Below the pieces are notes generated by a model. The model searched no databases and was not told the origin of the DNA. It saw nothing but the letters and a program-made list of their open reading frames with translations. A stretch of DNA of 64,000 nt from the NCBI RefSeq assembly GCF_037482165.1, contig NZ_CP148048.1, positions 496,001 through 560,000 of the forward strand, written 5' to 3'. Shown piece after piece: positions 25,721-35,490 of the stretch. The first letter of the stretch is position 1. The number at the start of each line of letters is the position of its first letter. The translations under genes were made by a program, and so were the position numbers. Source of the DNA: Parvimonas micra. GTDB lineage: Bacteria > Bacillota > Clostridia > Tissierellales > Peptoniphilaceae.

Positions 25721-26695
25721 GTGAGTAGTTCAAAAAAATTAACAAAAAAAGAACTTTTGGAAATGTATGACAAAATGTTACTTATAAGACATTTTGATAT
25801 GGAACTTAGTAAATTATATTCAAGAGGTTTTATTCATGGAATGACACATTATTCTGTTGGAGAAGAAGCTGCGAATGTAGGTGCTATTTATCCCATGAGA
25901 AAAGAAGATTTAATGTATTCAAATCATAGAGGACATGGTCAAACAATTACAAAAGGTATTGATATAAATAAAATGATGGCAGAAATTTTGGGAAAATCTA
26001 CTGGTCAATGTAAAGGCCGTGGAGGCAGTATGCATCTTTACAATTTGGAAGTAAACAATATGGGATGTAATGGTATTGTTGGCGGTGGACATGGTTTAAG
26101 TACAGGTGCTGCTCTTGCTCAAAAGATGAAAAAGACAGGAAATGTTGTTGTTTGTTGCATGGGTGAAAGTGCTACAAATGAAGGAAGTTTTCATGAATGT
26201 TTAAATATGGCATCAATATGGAAATTACCTTTAATATTTTATGTAATAAATAATAAATATGGTATTTCAATGTCTCAACAAAGATCAATGACTGTTGAAA
26301 GGGTTGTTGATAGAGCAGAGGCTTATAAAGTGAAATCAATTTATGTTGAAGATGGTAATAATGTTTTAGATGTTTATGATGCTATGAGTGAAGCACTTGA
26401 TTACGCTAGGGAAGGTAATGGACCTGTTTTGGTTGAAGCGAAAAGCTATAGATGGTTTGGTCACTCTGCTTCAGATGCAGGAAAATATAGAGATAAAAAA
26501 GAAGTTGACGAATGGAAAGAAAAAGATCCAAATGTTGCATTTAAAAAATATTTGGTTGAAAATAAAATTGCGACTGAAAGTGAACTTGATGAAATGGAAG
26601 AAAGTGTAAAGAAAGTAATCGCTGATGCAATAACATTTGCTAAGGAATCACCTTTAGCAGATGAAAAAGATGCTTGTACTGATAATTATGCTTAA
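25721..26695 (+). CDS. acoA: TPP-dependent acetoin/2-oxo-acid dehydrogenase E1 alpha
   Basis: A 324-aa E1 alpha subunit that uses thiamine diphosphate. It has MLLIRHFDMELSKLYSRGFI, YSNHRGHGQTITKGID, GRGGSMHLY, the TPP motif GVGESATNEGSFHECLN in slightly altered form (MGESATNEGSFHE), and VEAKSYRWFGHSASD. Acetoin dehydrogenase subunits are closest by pattern (HRGHG and short length), but pyruvate or another 2-oxo acid cannot be excluded. GTG start with GGAGG six bases upstream. First of four dehydrogenase genes with gaps of 22, 9 and 15 bases. Confidence 0.85.
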   Translation: MSSSKKLTKKELLEMYDKMLLIRHFDMELSKLYSRGFIHGMTHYSVGEEAANVGAIYPMRKEDLMYSNHRGHGQTITKGIDINKMMAEILGKSTGQCKGRGGSMHLYNLEVNNMGCNGIVGGGHGLSTGAALAQKMKKTGNVVVCCMGESATNEGSFHECLNMASIWKLPLIFYVINNKYGISMSQQRSMTVERVVDRAEAYKVKSIYVEDGNNVLDVYDAMSEALDYAREGNGPVLVEAKSYRWFGHSASDAGKYRDKKEVDEWKEKDPNVAFKKYLVENKIATESELDEMEESVKKVIADAITFAKESPLADEKDACTDNYA

Positions 26696-26717
26696 TATTA
26701 TTTAATAGGAGAAGATT

Positions 26718-27707
26718 ATGGCTAGTGAAATAAAGATTATGACTTTGCGTGAAGCAATAAAAGAGGCGATGTCCGAAGAAATGCGTAGAGATGAAAATGT
26801 ATTTTTAATGGGAGAAGATGTTGGTATTTTCGGAGGAGATTTCGGAACTACTGTCGGAATGCTTGAAGAATTTGGAGAAGAAAGAGTTAGAGATTGTCCT
26901 ATAAGTGAAGCTGCTATAGCAGGAGCTGCCGCAGGTGCAGCGTCTGTTGGAATGCGCCCTATCGTTGATTTAACTTTTATGGATTTTGTTACAATAGCGA
27001 TGGATGCTATAGTAAATGAAGCTGCTCCAATGAGATATATGTTAGGTGGAGAAGTAAGTGTTCCAGTTGTTTATCGTTGTGCATCTGGATCTGGTACTGG
27101 AGCCGCTGCTCAACACTGCAAGGCTCTTGAATCATGGTTCTGTCATATTCCGGGATTAAAAGTTGTTGCTCCTGGAACAGTGAACGATGCTTATGGAATA
27201 TTAAAAGCATCAATAAGAGATAATAATCCAGTAATTTTCATTGAATCTAAAGCCCTTTTTGGAAGAAAAGGCGAAGTAAAGGTTGGAGAAATCGTTGAAA
27301 TTGGAAAAGGAGAAGTTAAAGTTGAAGGCAAAGATGTAACTTTAGTTTCTTGGGGAAGAATGTTAGAAAGAGCTTTACAAGCAGCTGAAGAATTAAAAGC
27401 TGAAGGAATTAGTGTTGAAGTTGTTGACCCAATAACATTAGTACCTTTAGATGAAGACTTGATAGTTGAATCTGTTAAGAAAACAGGAAGACTTGTTCTT
27501 TGCCATGATTCATTTAAAACAGGTGGATTTGGTGGAGAAATTTCAGCTAGAATTGCTGAAAGTGATGCTTTTGATTATTTAGATGCACCAATTTATAGAC
27601 TTGCTGGAGCCGACACAAATATACCTTCTGCTAAAAACTTAGAAGCAGTAATTGTACCAAGTGTTGAAGATATTAAAAATACAATTAGAAAAGCAGTTAA
27701 TAGATAG
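26718..27707 (+). CDS. acoB: TPP-dependent acetoin/2-oxo-acid dehydrogenase E1 beta
   Basis: A 329-aa E1 beta subunit, partner of AcoA. Typical segments are MTLREAIKEAMSEEMRRDE, FLMGEDVGIFGGDFGTT, RVRDCPISEAAIAGAAAGAA, PIVDLTFMDFVTIAMDAIVN, and the C-terminal DPITLVPLDEDLIVESVKKT. The E1 heterotetramer decarboxylates the substrate and passes the acyl group to a lipoyl arm. AGGAGA precedes the ATG. There is no fusion or truncation. Confidence 0.88.
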   Translation: MASEIKIMTLREAIKEAMSEEMRRDENVFLMGEDVGIFGGDFGTTVGMLEEFGEERVRDCPISEAAIAGAAAGAASVGMRPIVDLTFMDFVTIAMDAIVNEAAPMRYMLGGEVSVPVVYRCASGSGTGAAAQHCKALESWFCHIPGLKVVAPGTVNDAYGILKASIRDNNPVIFIESKALFGRKGEVKVGEIVEIGKGEVKVEGKDVTLVSWGRMLERALQAAEELKAEGISVEVVDPITLVPLDEDLIVESVKKTGRLVLCHDSFKTGGFGGEISARIAESDAFDYLDAPIYRLAGADTNIPSAKNLEAVIVPSVEDIKNTIRKAVNR

Positions 27708-27716
27708 GAGGAAATT

Positions 27717-28754
27717 ATGTCTGATATAAAATTAAGAGCAACACCTGCTGCAAGATTTTTATCTAAGCAAAATAATATCGACTTATCATTGCTAAAAGGA
27801 ACAGGCCCTAAGGGAAGAATTCAAAAAGAAGATGTTTTAAATTTTAAAAATTTTGGAATTATTAAAGTTTCTTCTCTTGCGAAAAAAATTGCAGAAGTTG
27901 AAGGTGTTGATTTAACTAAGGTAACTGGAACTGGAGTTAATGGTAAGATTTTAAAGGAAGATGTTTTAGAATTTTTAGCAAATAAAGATGTAATTTCTAC
28001 AGAAAAAGCAGTTGAAGAACAACAAATCGAAACTCAAGAAGTTAAAAAATCATATGGTGAAGTTGAAGAAGTTCCAATGTCAATGATGAGAAGAACTGTT
28101 GCCAAGAGAATGAGTGAAAGTTATTTCACAGCACCAGTTTTTGTAGCAAATATAGAAGTTGATATGACTGAAGTTAAAAACTTAAGAGCTAATATTATGC
28201 AACAATTAATTGATGAAACAGGATATAAACTTACTATTACAGATATAATTTCTTTAGCAACTGTTAAGAGTTTAATGAAACATCCATATGTAAATTGTAG
28301 TTTATCAGCAGATGGAACTAAAATTTTACTTCATAAATATGTAAATCTTGCTATGGCTGTTGGTCTTGAAAGTGGACTTTTAACTCCGGTTGTTAAAAAT
28401 GCTGAGAAAATGAATTTAAGAGAACTTATGATTTCATTAAAGGACTTAACTAAAAAAGCTGTTGAAATGAAATTAGAGTCAGAAGAATTAGAAGACAGTA
28501 CATTTACAATTAGTAATTTAGGAATGTTTGGAATTGATTCTTTTGCTCCTATTATAAATCAACCTAATAGTGCTATTTTAGGTGTAAGTGCAACTGTTGA
28601 TAAGCCAGTTGTTCTTAATGGAGAAATAACTGTAAGACCTATTATGAAATTATCAATTACTGTTGATCATAGGGTTGTTGATGGAATGGAAGCAGCGAAG
28701 TTTTTAAATACTTTGAAAAATTATTTAGAAAATCCTATTTCAATTTTAGTTTAG
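27717..28754 (+). CDS. acoC: Dihydrolipoamide acyltransferase E2 lacking a lipoyl domain
   Basis: A 345-aa E2. It begins directly with two peripheral subunit-binding domains (RATPAARFLSKQNNIDLSLL at about residues 7-26, continuing to 42; VSSLAKKIAEVEGVDLTKVT at about 51-70, continuing to 88), then a short linker, then the catalytic acyltransferase domain (about 115-345) ending with the active-site DHRVVDGMEAAKFL. Normal E2 proteins have one to three lipoyl domains at the N terminus; none is present here and no room exists upstream (9 bases to acoB). The lipoyl domain of this operon is instead on the E3 protein encoded next. AGGAGG precedes the ATG, so the start is firm. Confidence 0.88.
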   Translation: MSDIKLRATPAARFLSKQNNIDLSLLKGTGPKGRIQKEDVLNFKNFGIIKVSSLAKKIAEVEGVDLTKVTGTGVNGKILKEDVLEFLANKDVISTEKAVEEQQIETQEVKKSYGEVEEVPMSMMRRTVAKRMSESYFTAPVFVANIEVDMTEVKNLRANIMQQLIDETGYKLTITDIISLATVKSLMKHPYVNCSLSADGTKILLHKYVNLAMAVGLESGLLTPVVKNAEKMNLRELMISLKDLTKKAVEMKLESEELEDSTFTISNLGMFGIDSFAPIINQPNSAILGVSATVDKPVVLNGEITVRPIMKLSITVDHRVVDGMEAAKFLNTLKNYLENPISILV

Positions 28755-28769
28755 TGTGAGGAGAAAATT

Positions 28770-30485
28770 ATGTTAACAGAAGTAATAATGCCAAAAGCTG
28801 GTAGTGAAATGGAAGAAGGCCAAATTGTAAAATGGCTTAAAAAAGAGGGCGACAAAGTTGAAGCCGGAGAAATAATTTTAGAAATTATGACTGATAAGGT
28901 TAATATGGAAATTGAAGCTGAGGCTTCTGGAACTTTGCTTAAAATATTAAAGCATGATGGAGAAATTGTTCCAGTAATAACAACTATTGCATATATTGGA
29001 GATGAAGGAGATGTTATTCCTGAAACTACTTCAGCACCTGTTAAAGGAGAAGTTAAGGAAGAAGTAAAAGAAAAGACTGAAGAAAAAGTAGTTGAAGTTA
29101 ATACTGAAAATAAAAAAGAATTAAAAGATGGTGAATATGATGTTGTTGTAATTGGTGCTGGTCCTGCAGGTTATTATTCAGCGATTAAAGCTGCTCAAAA
29201 AGGAGCAAAAGTTGCAATAGCTGAAAATAATAAATTTGGTGGAACTTGTCTAAATAGAGGTTGTATTCCAACAAAAACATATTTACAAAATGTTGAAGAT
29301 ATAGAAAGAATTAAAGCGTCTAGCAAGAGAGGAATCATTTTAGAAAATGATAATGCTACTGTTGATGTTGCAAAGGCTTTAAAATTCAAAAATTCAATAG
29401 TAAAGAAACTTACAGCTGGAGTAGAATTCTTATTAAAGAGCAATTCAGTAGAAATGTTTAAAGAAACAGCTTATATTAATTCAAATGGAAATGTTACTTT
29501 AGAAAGCGGAAAAGAGCTTGTATGTGGTTCTGTAATTTTTGCTGGTGGATCTAAATGTGTTAAAAATATTAAAGGTTCAGATAGCTCAAATGTTATAGAT
29601 ACTGATGAAGCCTTAGATTTAAAAGAAGCACCTGAATCATTAGTAATAATTGGAGCGGATTATATTGGAGTTGAAATGGCTCAAATATTCAGTTCTTTTG
29701 GAAGTAAAGTAACTGTTGTTGAAAGAAAAGAATCAGCAATTGAAGTTGTAGATTCAGAAGTTTCTTCAATTTTAATCAAGTCTTTAGAAAAATCAGGAAT
29801 TAAATTTATCTTTGGTAAAGAAATTACTGAAATTTCTGGAGAAAAAGTATTAGCAGGTTCAGAAGAAGTTGCTAGTGCAAAAGTAATTTTACTTTCAACT
29901 AGAGAAGCTGATTTAACTGCATTAAAAGATGTAAAACTTGAAGTTTCAGATGGAAATGTAGTTGCTAATGAAAAAATGCAATCAAGTTTAAAGAATGTTT
30001 ATGTTCCTGGAGATGTTAATGGTAAAAATCTTCTTGCACATGCTGCATTTAAAATGGGATATATTGCTGCTTCAGAAATAGTTGAAGGCAAATCAGACAA
30101 GTACAATAACAATATAATTCCTAGAGCAATTTACACATATCCTGAAATAGGTAGTGTAGGTTTAACTGAAGAAGAAGCTAAAAAATCTTATGATGTTAAA
30201 GTTGGTAAATTCAACTACAGTGCAAACGGAAGAGCTTTGGCTCATGGAGATTCATCAGGAATGGTTAAAATTATTGCTGATGCAAGATATGGAGAAATAT
30301 TAGGAGCTCATATTGTTGGACCTAGAGCATCCGAATTGATTAATGAAGTTTCAATTTTAATGCAATCAGAAATCATTGTTGAAGAAGCAATTAAAATGGT
30401 ATTTGGACATCCAACTTTCTCAGAAGCAATTTATGAAGCTATTGCAGATATTGAAGGAGTCAGTGTACATTTACCTAAAAAGTAA
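28770..30485 (+). CDS. acoL: Dihydrolipoamide dehydrogenase E3 with N-terminal lipoyl domain
   Basis: A 571-aa fusion. Residues 1-77 are a lipoyl domain with the lipoylation site TDKVNME (Lys43). A Lys/Glu/Val/Pro linker (about 85-118) leads to a complete flavoprotein disulfide reductase: FAD motif VVIGAGPAGYYSAIKAAQKG, redox disulfide Cys160-x4-Cys165 in GGTCLNRGCIPTK, NAD domain around IIGADYIGVEMAQIFSSFG, and C-terminal HPTFSEAIYEA with the catalytic His. It re-oxidises dihydrolipoamide with NAD+. As the sole lipoyl carrier in the operon, it probably serves E1 and E2 as the swinging arm too. A lipoyl domain on E3 is known in other Gram-positives. Confidence 0.92.
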   Translation: MLTEVIMPKAGSEMEEGQIVKWLKKEGDKVEAGEIILEIMTDKVNMEIEAEASGTLLKILKHDGEIVPVITTIAYIGDEGDVIPETTSAPVKGEVKEEVKEKTEEKVVEVNTENKKELKDGEYDVVVIGAGPAGYYSAIKAAQKGAKVAIAENNKFGGTCLNRGCIPTKTYLQNVEDIERIKASSKRGIILENDNATVDVAKALKFKNSIVKKLTAGVEFLLKSNSVEMFKETAYINSNGNVTLESGKELVCGSVIFAGGSKCVKNIKGSDSSNVIDTDEALDLKEAPESLVIIGADYIGVEMAQIFSSFGSKVTVVERKESAIEVVDSEVSSILIKSLEKSGIKFIFGKEITEISGEKVLAGSEEVASAKVILLSTREADLTALKDVKLEVSDGNVVANEKMQSSLKNVYVPGDVNGKNLLAHAAFKMGYIAASEIVEGKSDKYNNNIIPRAIYTYPEIGSVGLTEEEAKKSYDVKVGKFNYSANGRALAHGDSSGMVKIIADARYGEILGAHIVGPRASELINEVSILMQSEIIVEEAIKMVFGHPTFSEAIYEAIADIEGVSVHLPKK

Positions 30486-30502
30486 AATAAATATAACTAT
30501 TG

Positions 30503-30531
30503 AAAAAGGATAGAAGTTCTATCCTTTTTTT
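30503..30531 (+). terminator. Terminator after the dehydrogenase operon
   Basis: AAAAAGGATAGA (30503-30514), loop AGT, TCTATCCTTTTTTT (30518-30531). Confidence 0.88.
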
Positions 30532-30580
30532 AATGAATATGATAAAATAGTTCTAATACTTTTGAAATTGAGGAGAAATT

Positions 30581-31507
30581 ATGATTTTTATAAAAAATAA
30601 AATCACAGATGTATATTTTAACTTGGCTATGGAAGAATATATTTTTGAAAAATTTAAGGAAGATGAAGTTTTTATGCTTTGGATAAATGAACCATCTGTA
30701 GTTATTGGAAAACATCAAAATTTAATAGAAGAATTGAATATGAAATACTGTTTTGATAATAATATTAAGATTGCTAGAAGACTTTCGGGAGGTGGGACAG
30801 TTGTTCACGATTTTGGAAATCTAAATTATACTTACATAACAAATACTACAGGAGATACTGCACTGGATTTTAAGGAATTTTTAAAGCCCATGTATAAAGC
30901 TCTTTTGAATTTGAATATTGATGCTAATATTTCTCCTAGAAATGACTTTAGAGTTGAAGAAAAGAAAATTTGTGGACATTCTCAATTTATGAGAAAGAAA
31001 AGAGTTCTACATCATGGCTGCATTTTATTTGATAGTAATTTAGATAATTTAAGAAATGCATTGAATGTTGAAAACAAAAAAATTATTTCAAAATCTGCAA
31101 AATCTGTTAAGAGTAGTGTTGCAAACTTAAAAGAGATTTCAAAGCTAGATTATGAAATTTCAGATTTTTTAGAAAAATTAAAAACAGAAATTTTAAAAAC
31201 TCAAGAGAATTTTGAAATATATGAATTAACAAAAGAAGATATTTTAAAAATAGATAAAATAAAATCTGAAAAATATGCTACAAAAGATTGGATATATGGA
31301 CAATCTCCTAAATGTACTTTTATTTTAGATAAAGAAAGAGATTATACTGTTGAAATTGAAGGTGGAAGAATTGAAAAAATCAATATTGGATACGATAATA
31401 AATTTGAGAGTTTAATAGGATTGTATTTTGAATATGAAGAAATAAAAAATAAAATAGATGAGTTGAATATAAAAGACGATTATGCTCAGAAATTTATAGA
31501 AATTTAA
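30581..31507 (+). CDS. lplA: Lipoate-protein ligase A
   Basis: A 308-aa ligase that activates free lipoate with ATP and attaches it to a lipoyl-domain lysine. It has the RRLSGGGTVVHDFGNLNYT lipoate-binding loop, the catalytic-lysine segment EEKKICGHSQF, and the C-terminal accessory domain (about residues 210-300) of the bacterial LplA type. It sits directly after the lipoyl-domain-containing E3, its obvious substrate, with a terminator between, so it is separately transcribed. GAGGAG precedes the ATG. Confidence 0.93.
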   Translation: MIFIKNKITDVYFNLAMEEYIFEKFKEDEVFMLWINEPSVVIGKHQNLIEELNMKYCFDNNIKIARRLSGGGTVVHDFGNLNYTYITNTTGDTALDFKEFLKPMYKALLNLNIDANISPRNDFRVEEKKICGHSQFMRKKRVLHHGCILFDSNLDNLRNALNVENKKIISKSAKSVKSSVANLKEISKLDYEISDFLEKLKTEILKTQENFEIYELTKEDILKIDKIKSEKYATKDWIYGQSPKCTFILDKERDYTVEIEGGRIEKINIGYDNKFESLIGLYFEYEEIKNKIDELNIKDDYAQKFIEI

Positions 31508-31516
31508 GGTGATTAT

Positions 31517-32019
31517 ATGCTATTTTTAAAAGAGATGAATATTGAAGATGCAAAGAAAGAATATATTGCAATAACTTCGATTCCTAAAGATGAGAATGGA
31601 TTTGAGAATAAATTTTATAATGTTTCATTTGAAGAATTTGTAAATGAGATAATTCCAACTTGTGAAAAACAATCTAAGGGAATAGATTTAAAACCGAACA
31701 GAGTTCCTCAAAATTATTATTTTTTATGGGATGATGATGAAATTGTAGGACTTTTTAAAGTACGAAAAAAGCTTAATGACTCTTTAAGAGAGGGTGCAGG
31801 ACATATCGGTTATGGAATTATAAAAAATATAGAAATAGAGGCTATGCAACTAGGGGTCTTAAATTAGTTATTGAGCTTATAAAAGATGAAATTGAAGAAG
31901 ATGAAATTTATATGAGTGTAAATAAGGATAATGCATACTCTTTAAAAACTCAGCTAAACTGTGGGGCTTATATATTTAATGAAAATGAAGACCACTATTT
32001 TACTAGAATTAAAATTTAA
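31517..32019 (+). pseudogene. GNAT-family acetyltransferase with -1 frameshift at an A-tract
   Basis: Frame 1 runs from ATG 31517 (AAGGTGAT upstream) to TAG/TAA near 31867 and ends abruptly in a GNAT fold (GHIGYGIIKN). The -1 frame from 31828 continues with YRNRGYATRGLKLVIELIKD, the expected acetyl-CoA-binding loop (R/Q-x-x-G-x-G/A), and ends at TAA 32017-32019, giving about 167 aa in total. The junction is A-AAA-AAT (31822-31828), in phase as a slippery heptamer. It may be a pseudogene with one lost A, a sequencing slip, or a product of programmed or transcriptional slippage. It follows lplA by 9 bases. Substrate unknown. Confidence 0.8.
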
Positions 32020-32036
32020 GATTTATTTTTATAATT

Positions 32037-32064
32037 GGCAATTTAAAATGGATTGTCTTTTTTG
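32037..32064 (+). terminator. Probable terminator after the GNAT gene
   Basis: GGCAAT (32037-32042) pairs with ATTGTC (32052-32057) including one G-U, followed by a T-run. Confidence 0.55.
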
Positions 32065-32155
32065 TTAAATAAAAATGTTATTCAGAACCTATCAAATGAG
32101 AAGTAATAAAAAATAGCATAAAATCAATAAAAAATTTTACTTTTTGACGTATATA

Positions 32156-32164
32156 TGCTATAAT
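32156..32164 (+). promoter_or_regulatory. Extended -10 promoter of typA
   Basis: TGCTATAAT (32156-32164), with a weak -35 TTTACT 17 bases upstream (32136-32141). Confidence 0.55.
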
Positions 32165-32206
32165 TAATTGTTATGCGTTGGATATAAAATATAGAAAGGA
32201 AAGTAT

Positions 32207-34036
32207 ATGAGAAATATTGAAAATATAAGAAATGTTGCGATTATAGCACATGTTGACCATGGTAAAACTACTTTGGTAGATTGTTTATTAAAAAGTAGCG
32301 GTGTTTTTAGAGAAAATCAAGATGTAAAAGAAAGAGTAATGGACTCAAATGATATAGAAAGAGAAAGAGGAATTACAATTCTTTCAAAAAATACTGCCAT
32401 TGATTATAATGGAATAAAAATTAATGTAATTGATACACCAGGACATGCCGATTTTGGTGGAGAAGTTGAACGTGTTTTAAAAATGGCAAATGGAGTTATA
32501 CTAGTAGTTGATGCTTTTGAAGGACCTATGCCTCAAACTAAATTTGTTTTGAGAAAAGCTTTTGAACTTAAATTGCCAACCATTATTTGCATAAATAAAA
32601 TTGATAGACCTGAAGCTAGATGTGAAGAAGTTGTTGATGAAGTTTTAGATTTATTTATCCAACTTGATGCATCTGAAGATTATTTAGAAAGTCCTTTTGT
32701 TTTTGCGTCTGCAAGATCTGGATATGCAACCATGGATTTTAACAAAAAGACTGAAGATATGAAAACTCTTTTGGATGTTATTGTTGACTATATTCCTGCA
32801 CCAAAAGGAGATGAAAAAGCACCTTTTAAATTGCTTATTTCTACTACTGACTATAGTGAATATGTAGGTAGAATAGGTATTGGTAAAATTGAAAGTGGTA
32901 GTGTTAAACTCGGAGATGATGCTGTAATTGTAAATTATAATGACAGCAGTATAAATAAGAAAATAAAAATTACTAAAATATATGAATTTGAAAATTTATC
33001 CAGAAAAGAAGTTGAGAGCTCTTCTGTAGGAAATATTATTGCGGTAACAGGGGTTGAAGGAATTAGTATTGGAGATACTCTTTGTTCTTTGGAAGATATA
33101 ACACCTCTTCCATTTGTAAAGATTTCTGAACCTACTCTTGCTATGAATTTTATAGTTAATAATTCTCCTTTTGCTGGGAAAGAAGGGAAATTTGTTACAA
33201 GTAGACAAATTCGTGCAAGACTTTATAAAGAATTAGAAACAGACGTAAGTTTAAGAGTTGAAGACACAGATTCAACAGATAGTTTTAGAGTTTCTGGAAG
33301 AGGAGAACTTCATCTTTCAGTTTTAATTGAAAATATGAGAAGAGAAGGTTATGAATTCCAAGTTTCAAAACCTGAAGTTCTTTACAAAAAAGATGAAAAT
33401 GGTAAATTATTAGAACCAATAGAAACTGTAACAATAGATGTAGATCAAGAATTTGTTGGTTCTGTTATAGAAAAGTTAGGGCAAAGAAAAGCTGACTTAG
33501 TTAATATGAATCCTTCACAAGCAGGATATACAAGACTTATATTTAATATTCCTGCAAGAGGACTTATTGGATATCGTTCAGAGTTTTTAACTGATACTAG
33601 AGGAAGTGGAACTTTAAATACTGAATTTAAAGGTTATGAACCTTTCAAAGGTGAAATTCCAAAGAGAAATGTTGGCTCATTAATTTGTTTTGAAACTGGT
33701 GTTGCAACAGCTTATGGATTAAATTCAGCACAAGAGAGGGGAATATTATTTATTTCTCCTCAAGCGGAAGTTTATGAAGGAATGGTTGTTGGTTCTAATG
33801 CTAAGGGACTTGATATTGAAGTTAATGTTTGTAAAAAGAAACAACAAACAAATATTAGATCATCAGCATCTGATGACGCTTTAAAACTTAGCCCACCGAA
33901 GATTATGAGTTTGGAAGAAATGTTGGAATTTATTGAAAGTGATGAATATATTGAAGTGACTCCAAAGAGTTTAAGAATGAGAAAGAAGATATTGGATTCA
34001 CAATTAAGATATAAATCTAAGAAAAATAATAAATAG
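32207..34036 (+). CDS. typA: Translational GTPase TypA/BipA
   Basis: A 609-aa ribosome-associated GTPase with the G motifs AHVDHGKTT (G1), RGITI (G2), [14 protein letters not shown] (G3) and NKIDRPEAR (G4), followed by EF-G-like domains and the BipA-specific C-terminal domain ([18 protein letters not shown]). It helps 50S assembly and translation under stress or low temperature. GAAAGG precedes the ATG. Single-gene unit with its own extended -10 promoter. No anomalies. Confidence 0.96.
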   Translation: MRNIENIRNVAIIAHVDHGKTTLVDCLLKSSGVFRENQDVKERVMDSNDIERERGITILSKNTAIDYNGIKINVIDTPGHADFGGEVERVLKMANGVILVVDAFEGPMPQTKFVLRKAFELKLPTIICINKIDRPEARCEEVVDEVLDLFIQLDASEDYLESPFVFASARSGYATMDFNKKTEDMKTLLDVIVDYIPAPKGDEKAPFKLLISTTDYSEYVGRIGIGKIESGSVKLGDDAVIVNYNDSSINKKIKITKIYEFENLSRKEVESSSVGNIIAVTGVEGISIGDTLCSLEDITPLPFVKISEPTLAMNFIVNNSPFAGKEGKFVTSRQIRARLYKELETDVSLRVEDTDSTDSFRVSGRGELHLSVLIENMRREGYEFQVSKPEVLYKKDENGKLLEPIETVTIDVDQEFVGSVIEKLGQRKADLVNMNPSQAGYTRLIFNIPARGLIGYRSEFLTDTRGSGTLNTEFKGYEPFKGEIPKRNVGSLICFETGVATAYGLNSAQERGILFISPQAEVYEGMVVGSNAKGLDIEVNVCKKKQQTNIRSSASDDALKLSPPKIMSLEEMLEFIESDEYIEVTPKSLRMRKKILDSQLRYKSKKNNK

Positions 34037-34057
34037 TTTAATAATATGTCATAAATG

Positions 34058-34066
34058 TGGTATAAT
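34058..34066 (+). promoter_or_regulatory. Extended -10 promoter of murA
   Basis: TGGTATAAT (34058-34066), about 112 bases before the murA start; the -35 region is weak (TTAATA, 34038-34043). The leader in between shows no clear structure. Confidence 0.5.
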
Positions 34067-34177
34067 AATTGTAAGTTTATATGTTATAAGGATAGATGTA
34101 TTTTTAGCATAATGAAATAAATTTATTAATTGAGAAAAAATTTATATTTAAATAAAAAATATTTTGGAGGGATTTGT

Positions 34178-35440
34178 TTGCCTAAGATATTAGTAAGAAA
34201 AAGTGCTCCTTTAGAAGGTACTGTAAAGATTGATGGAGCAAAAAATGCAGCACTACCTATTATAGCTGCTTCACTTTTAGGAACTGAACCAATAGTGCTA
34301 GAAGATGTTCCTAATTTAGTAGATGTTAAGATAATTTTAAAAGTTTTAGAAAGTTTAGGTGCAAAAGTTGAATTTTTATCTGAAAATAGAGTTTCTATTG
34401 ATTCAAGTAAGATTAATTCTTTTGTAACTGATAGAAGTTTGATGGAAAAGATGAGAGCATCATTCTTGGTAATGGGTCCATTACTTGCAAGATTTGGAAG
34501 AGCGGACGCGTTTTTACCAGGTGGATGTGCTATAGGTTCTAGACCAATTGATTTGCATTTAAAGGGATTTAAAATTTTAGGGGCTTTAATTGAAGAAGAA
34601 CCTGATAAAGTTTCAGCAAGATGCGAAAAACTTTATGGAGATACAATTTATTTGGATTTTCCATCAGTAGGTGCAACACAAAATATAATGATGGCTGCAA
34701 CTCTAGCTAAAGGTGAAACTATAATTGAAAATGCTGCAAAAGAGCCTGAAATTGTAGATTTAGGAAACTTTTTAAATAAAATGGGAGCGAAAGTCTCAGG
34801 AGCAGGAACTTCCACTATTAGAATTATAGGTGTAGAAAAATTAGGTGGTACAGTTCATACTATTATTCCTGATAGAATAGAAGCTGCTACATTTATGATA
34901 GCTGCTGCAATTACAGGCGGAAAAGTTGTAGTTCAAAATTGTATTTCAAATCATATAAAACCTGTTATTGCTAAATTGAAAGAAACAGGTGCTTATGTTG
35001 TTGTAAATGAAGATGAGGATTCAATTTTTGTAAAGGGTGGAGATAAGATTAAAGGTACAGATATTAAGACTTTACCTTATCCTGGTTTTCCAACAGATGT
35101 TCAAGCTCAATTTATGGCTTATTTGTGTGTATGTGAAGACCAAGCAAAAGTTACAGAAACAGTTTTTGAAAATAGATTTATGCATGTTGAAGAGCTTAAT
35201 AAAATGGGAGCTATAATTGCTACAAGTGGGAAAGAAGCTAGAATTGCCGGCGTTAGACAACTTGTTGGAGCAGAAGTTAACGCTACAGATTTAAGAGCGG
35301 GAGCTGCGCTTGTTTTAGCGGGGCTTGTTGCTGAAGGTACTACAACCATTGGAAATATATATCATATAGATAGAGGATATAATGATTTTGTTGGTAAAAT
35401 GAGATCATTGGGTGCTAATATTGAAAGAATAGAAGATTAA
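34178..35440 (+). CDS. murA: UDP-N-acetylglucosamine 1-carboxyvinyltransferase
   Basis: A 420-aa enzyme for the first committed step of peptidoglycan synthesis: transfer of enolpyruvate from PEP to UDP-GlcNAc. It has GAKNAALPIIAASLL near the N terminus and the catalytic loop GGCAIGSRPIDLHLKGF with Cys117, the residue attacked by fosfomycin. The TTG at 34178 is chosen because GGAGGG lies seven bases upstream; an in-frame earlier start at 34130 adds 16 residues with no ribosome binding site. An imperfect terminator-like hairpin follows at 35444-35471. Confidence 0.95.
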   Translation: MPKILVRKSAPLEGTVKIDGAKNAALPIIAASLLGTEPIVLEDVPNLVDVKIILKVLESLGAKVEFLSENRVSIDSSKINSFVTDRSLMEKMRASFLVMGPLLARFGRADAFLPGGCAIGSRPIDLHLKGFKILGALIEEEPDKVSARCEKLYGDTIYLDFPSVGATQNIMMAATLAKGETIIENAAKEPEIVDLGNFLNKMGAKVSGAGTSTIRIIGVEKLGGTVHTIIPDRIEAATFMIAAAITGGKVVVQNCISNHIKPVIAKLKETGAYVVVNEDEDSIFVKGGDKIKGTDIKTLPYPGFPTDVQAQFMAYLCVCEDQAKVTETVFENRFMHVEELNKMGAIIATSGKEARIAGVRQLVGAEVNATDLRAGAALVLAGLVAEGTTTIGNIYHIDRGYNDFVGKMRSLGANIERIED

Positions 35441-35443
35441 TTT

Positions 35444-35471
35444 TTTAGGAAACTAGTTATAGTTTCCTAAA
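35444..35471 (+). terminator. Hairpin after murA, weak terminator
   Basis: TTTAGGAAACT (35444-35454), loop AGTTAT, AGTTTCCTAAA (35461-35471), then TTTATATA. The T-run is short, so readthrough into recD2 is likely. Confidence 0.6.
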
Positions 35472-35490
35472 TTTATATACAGGAGAATTT

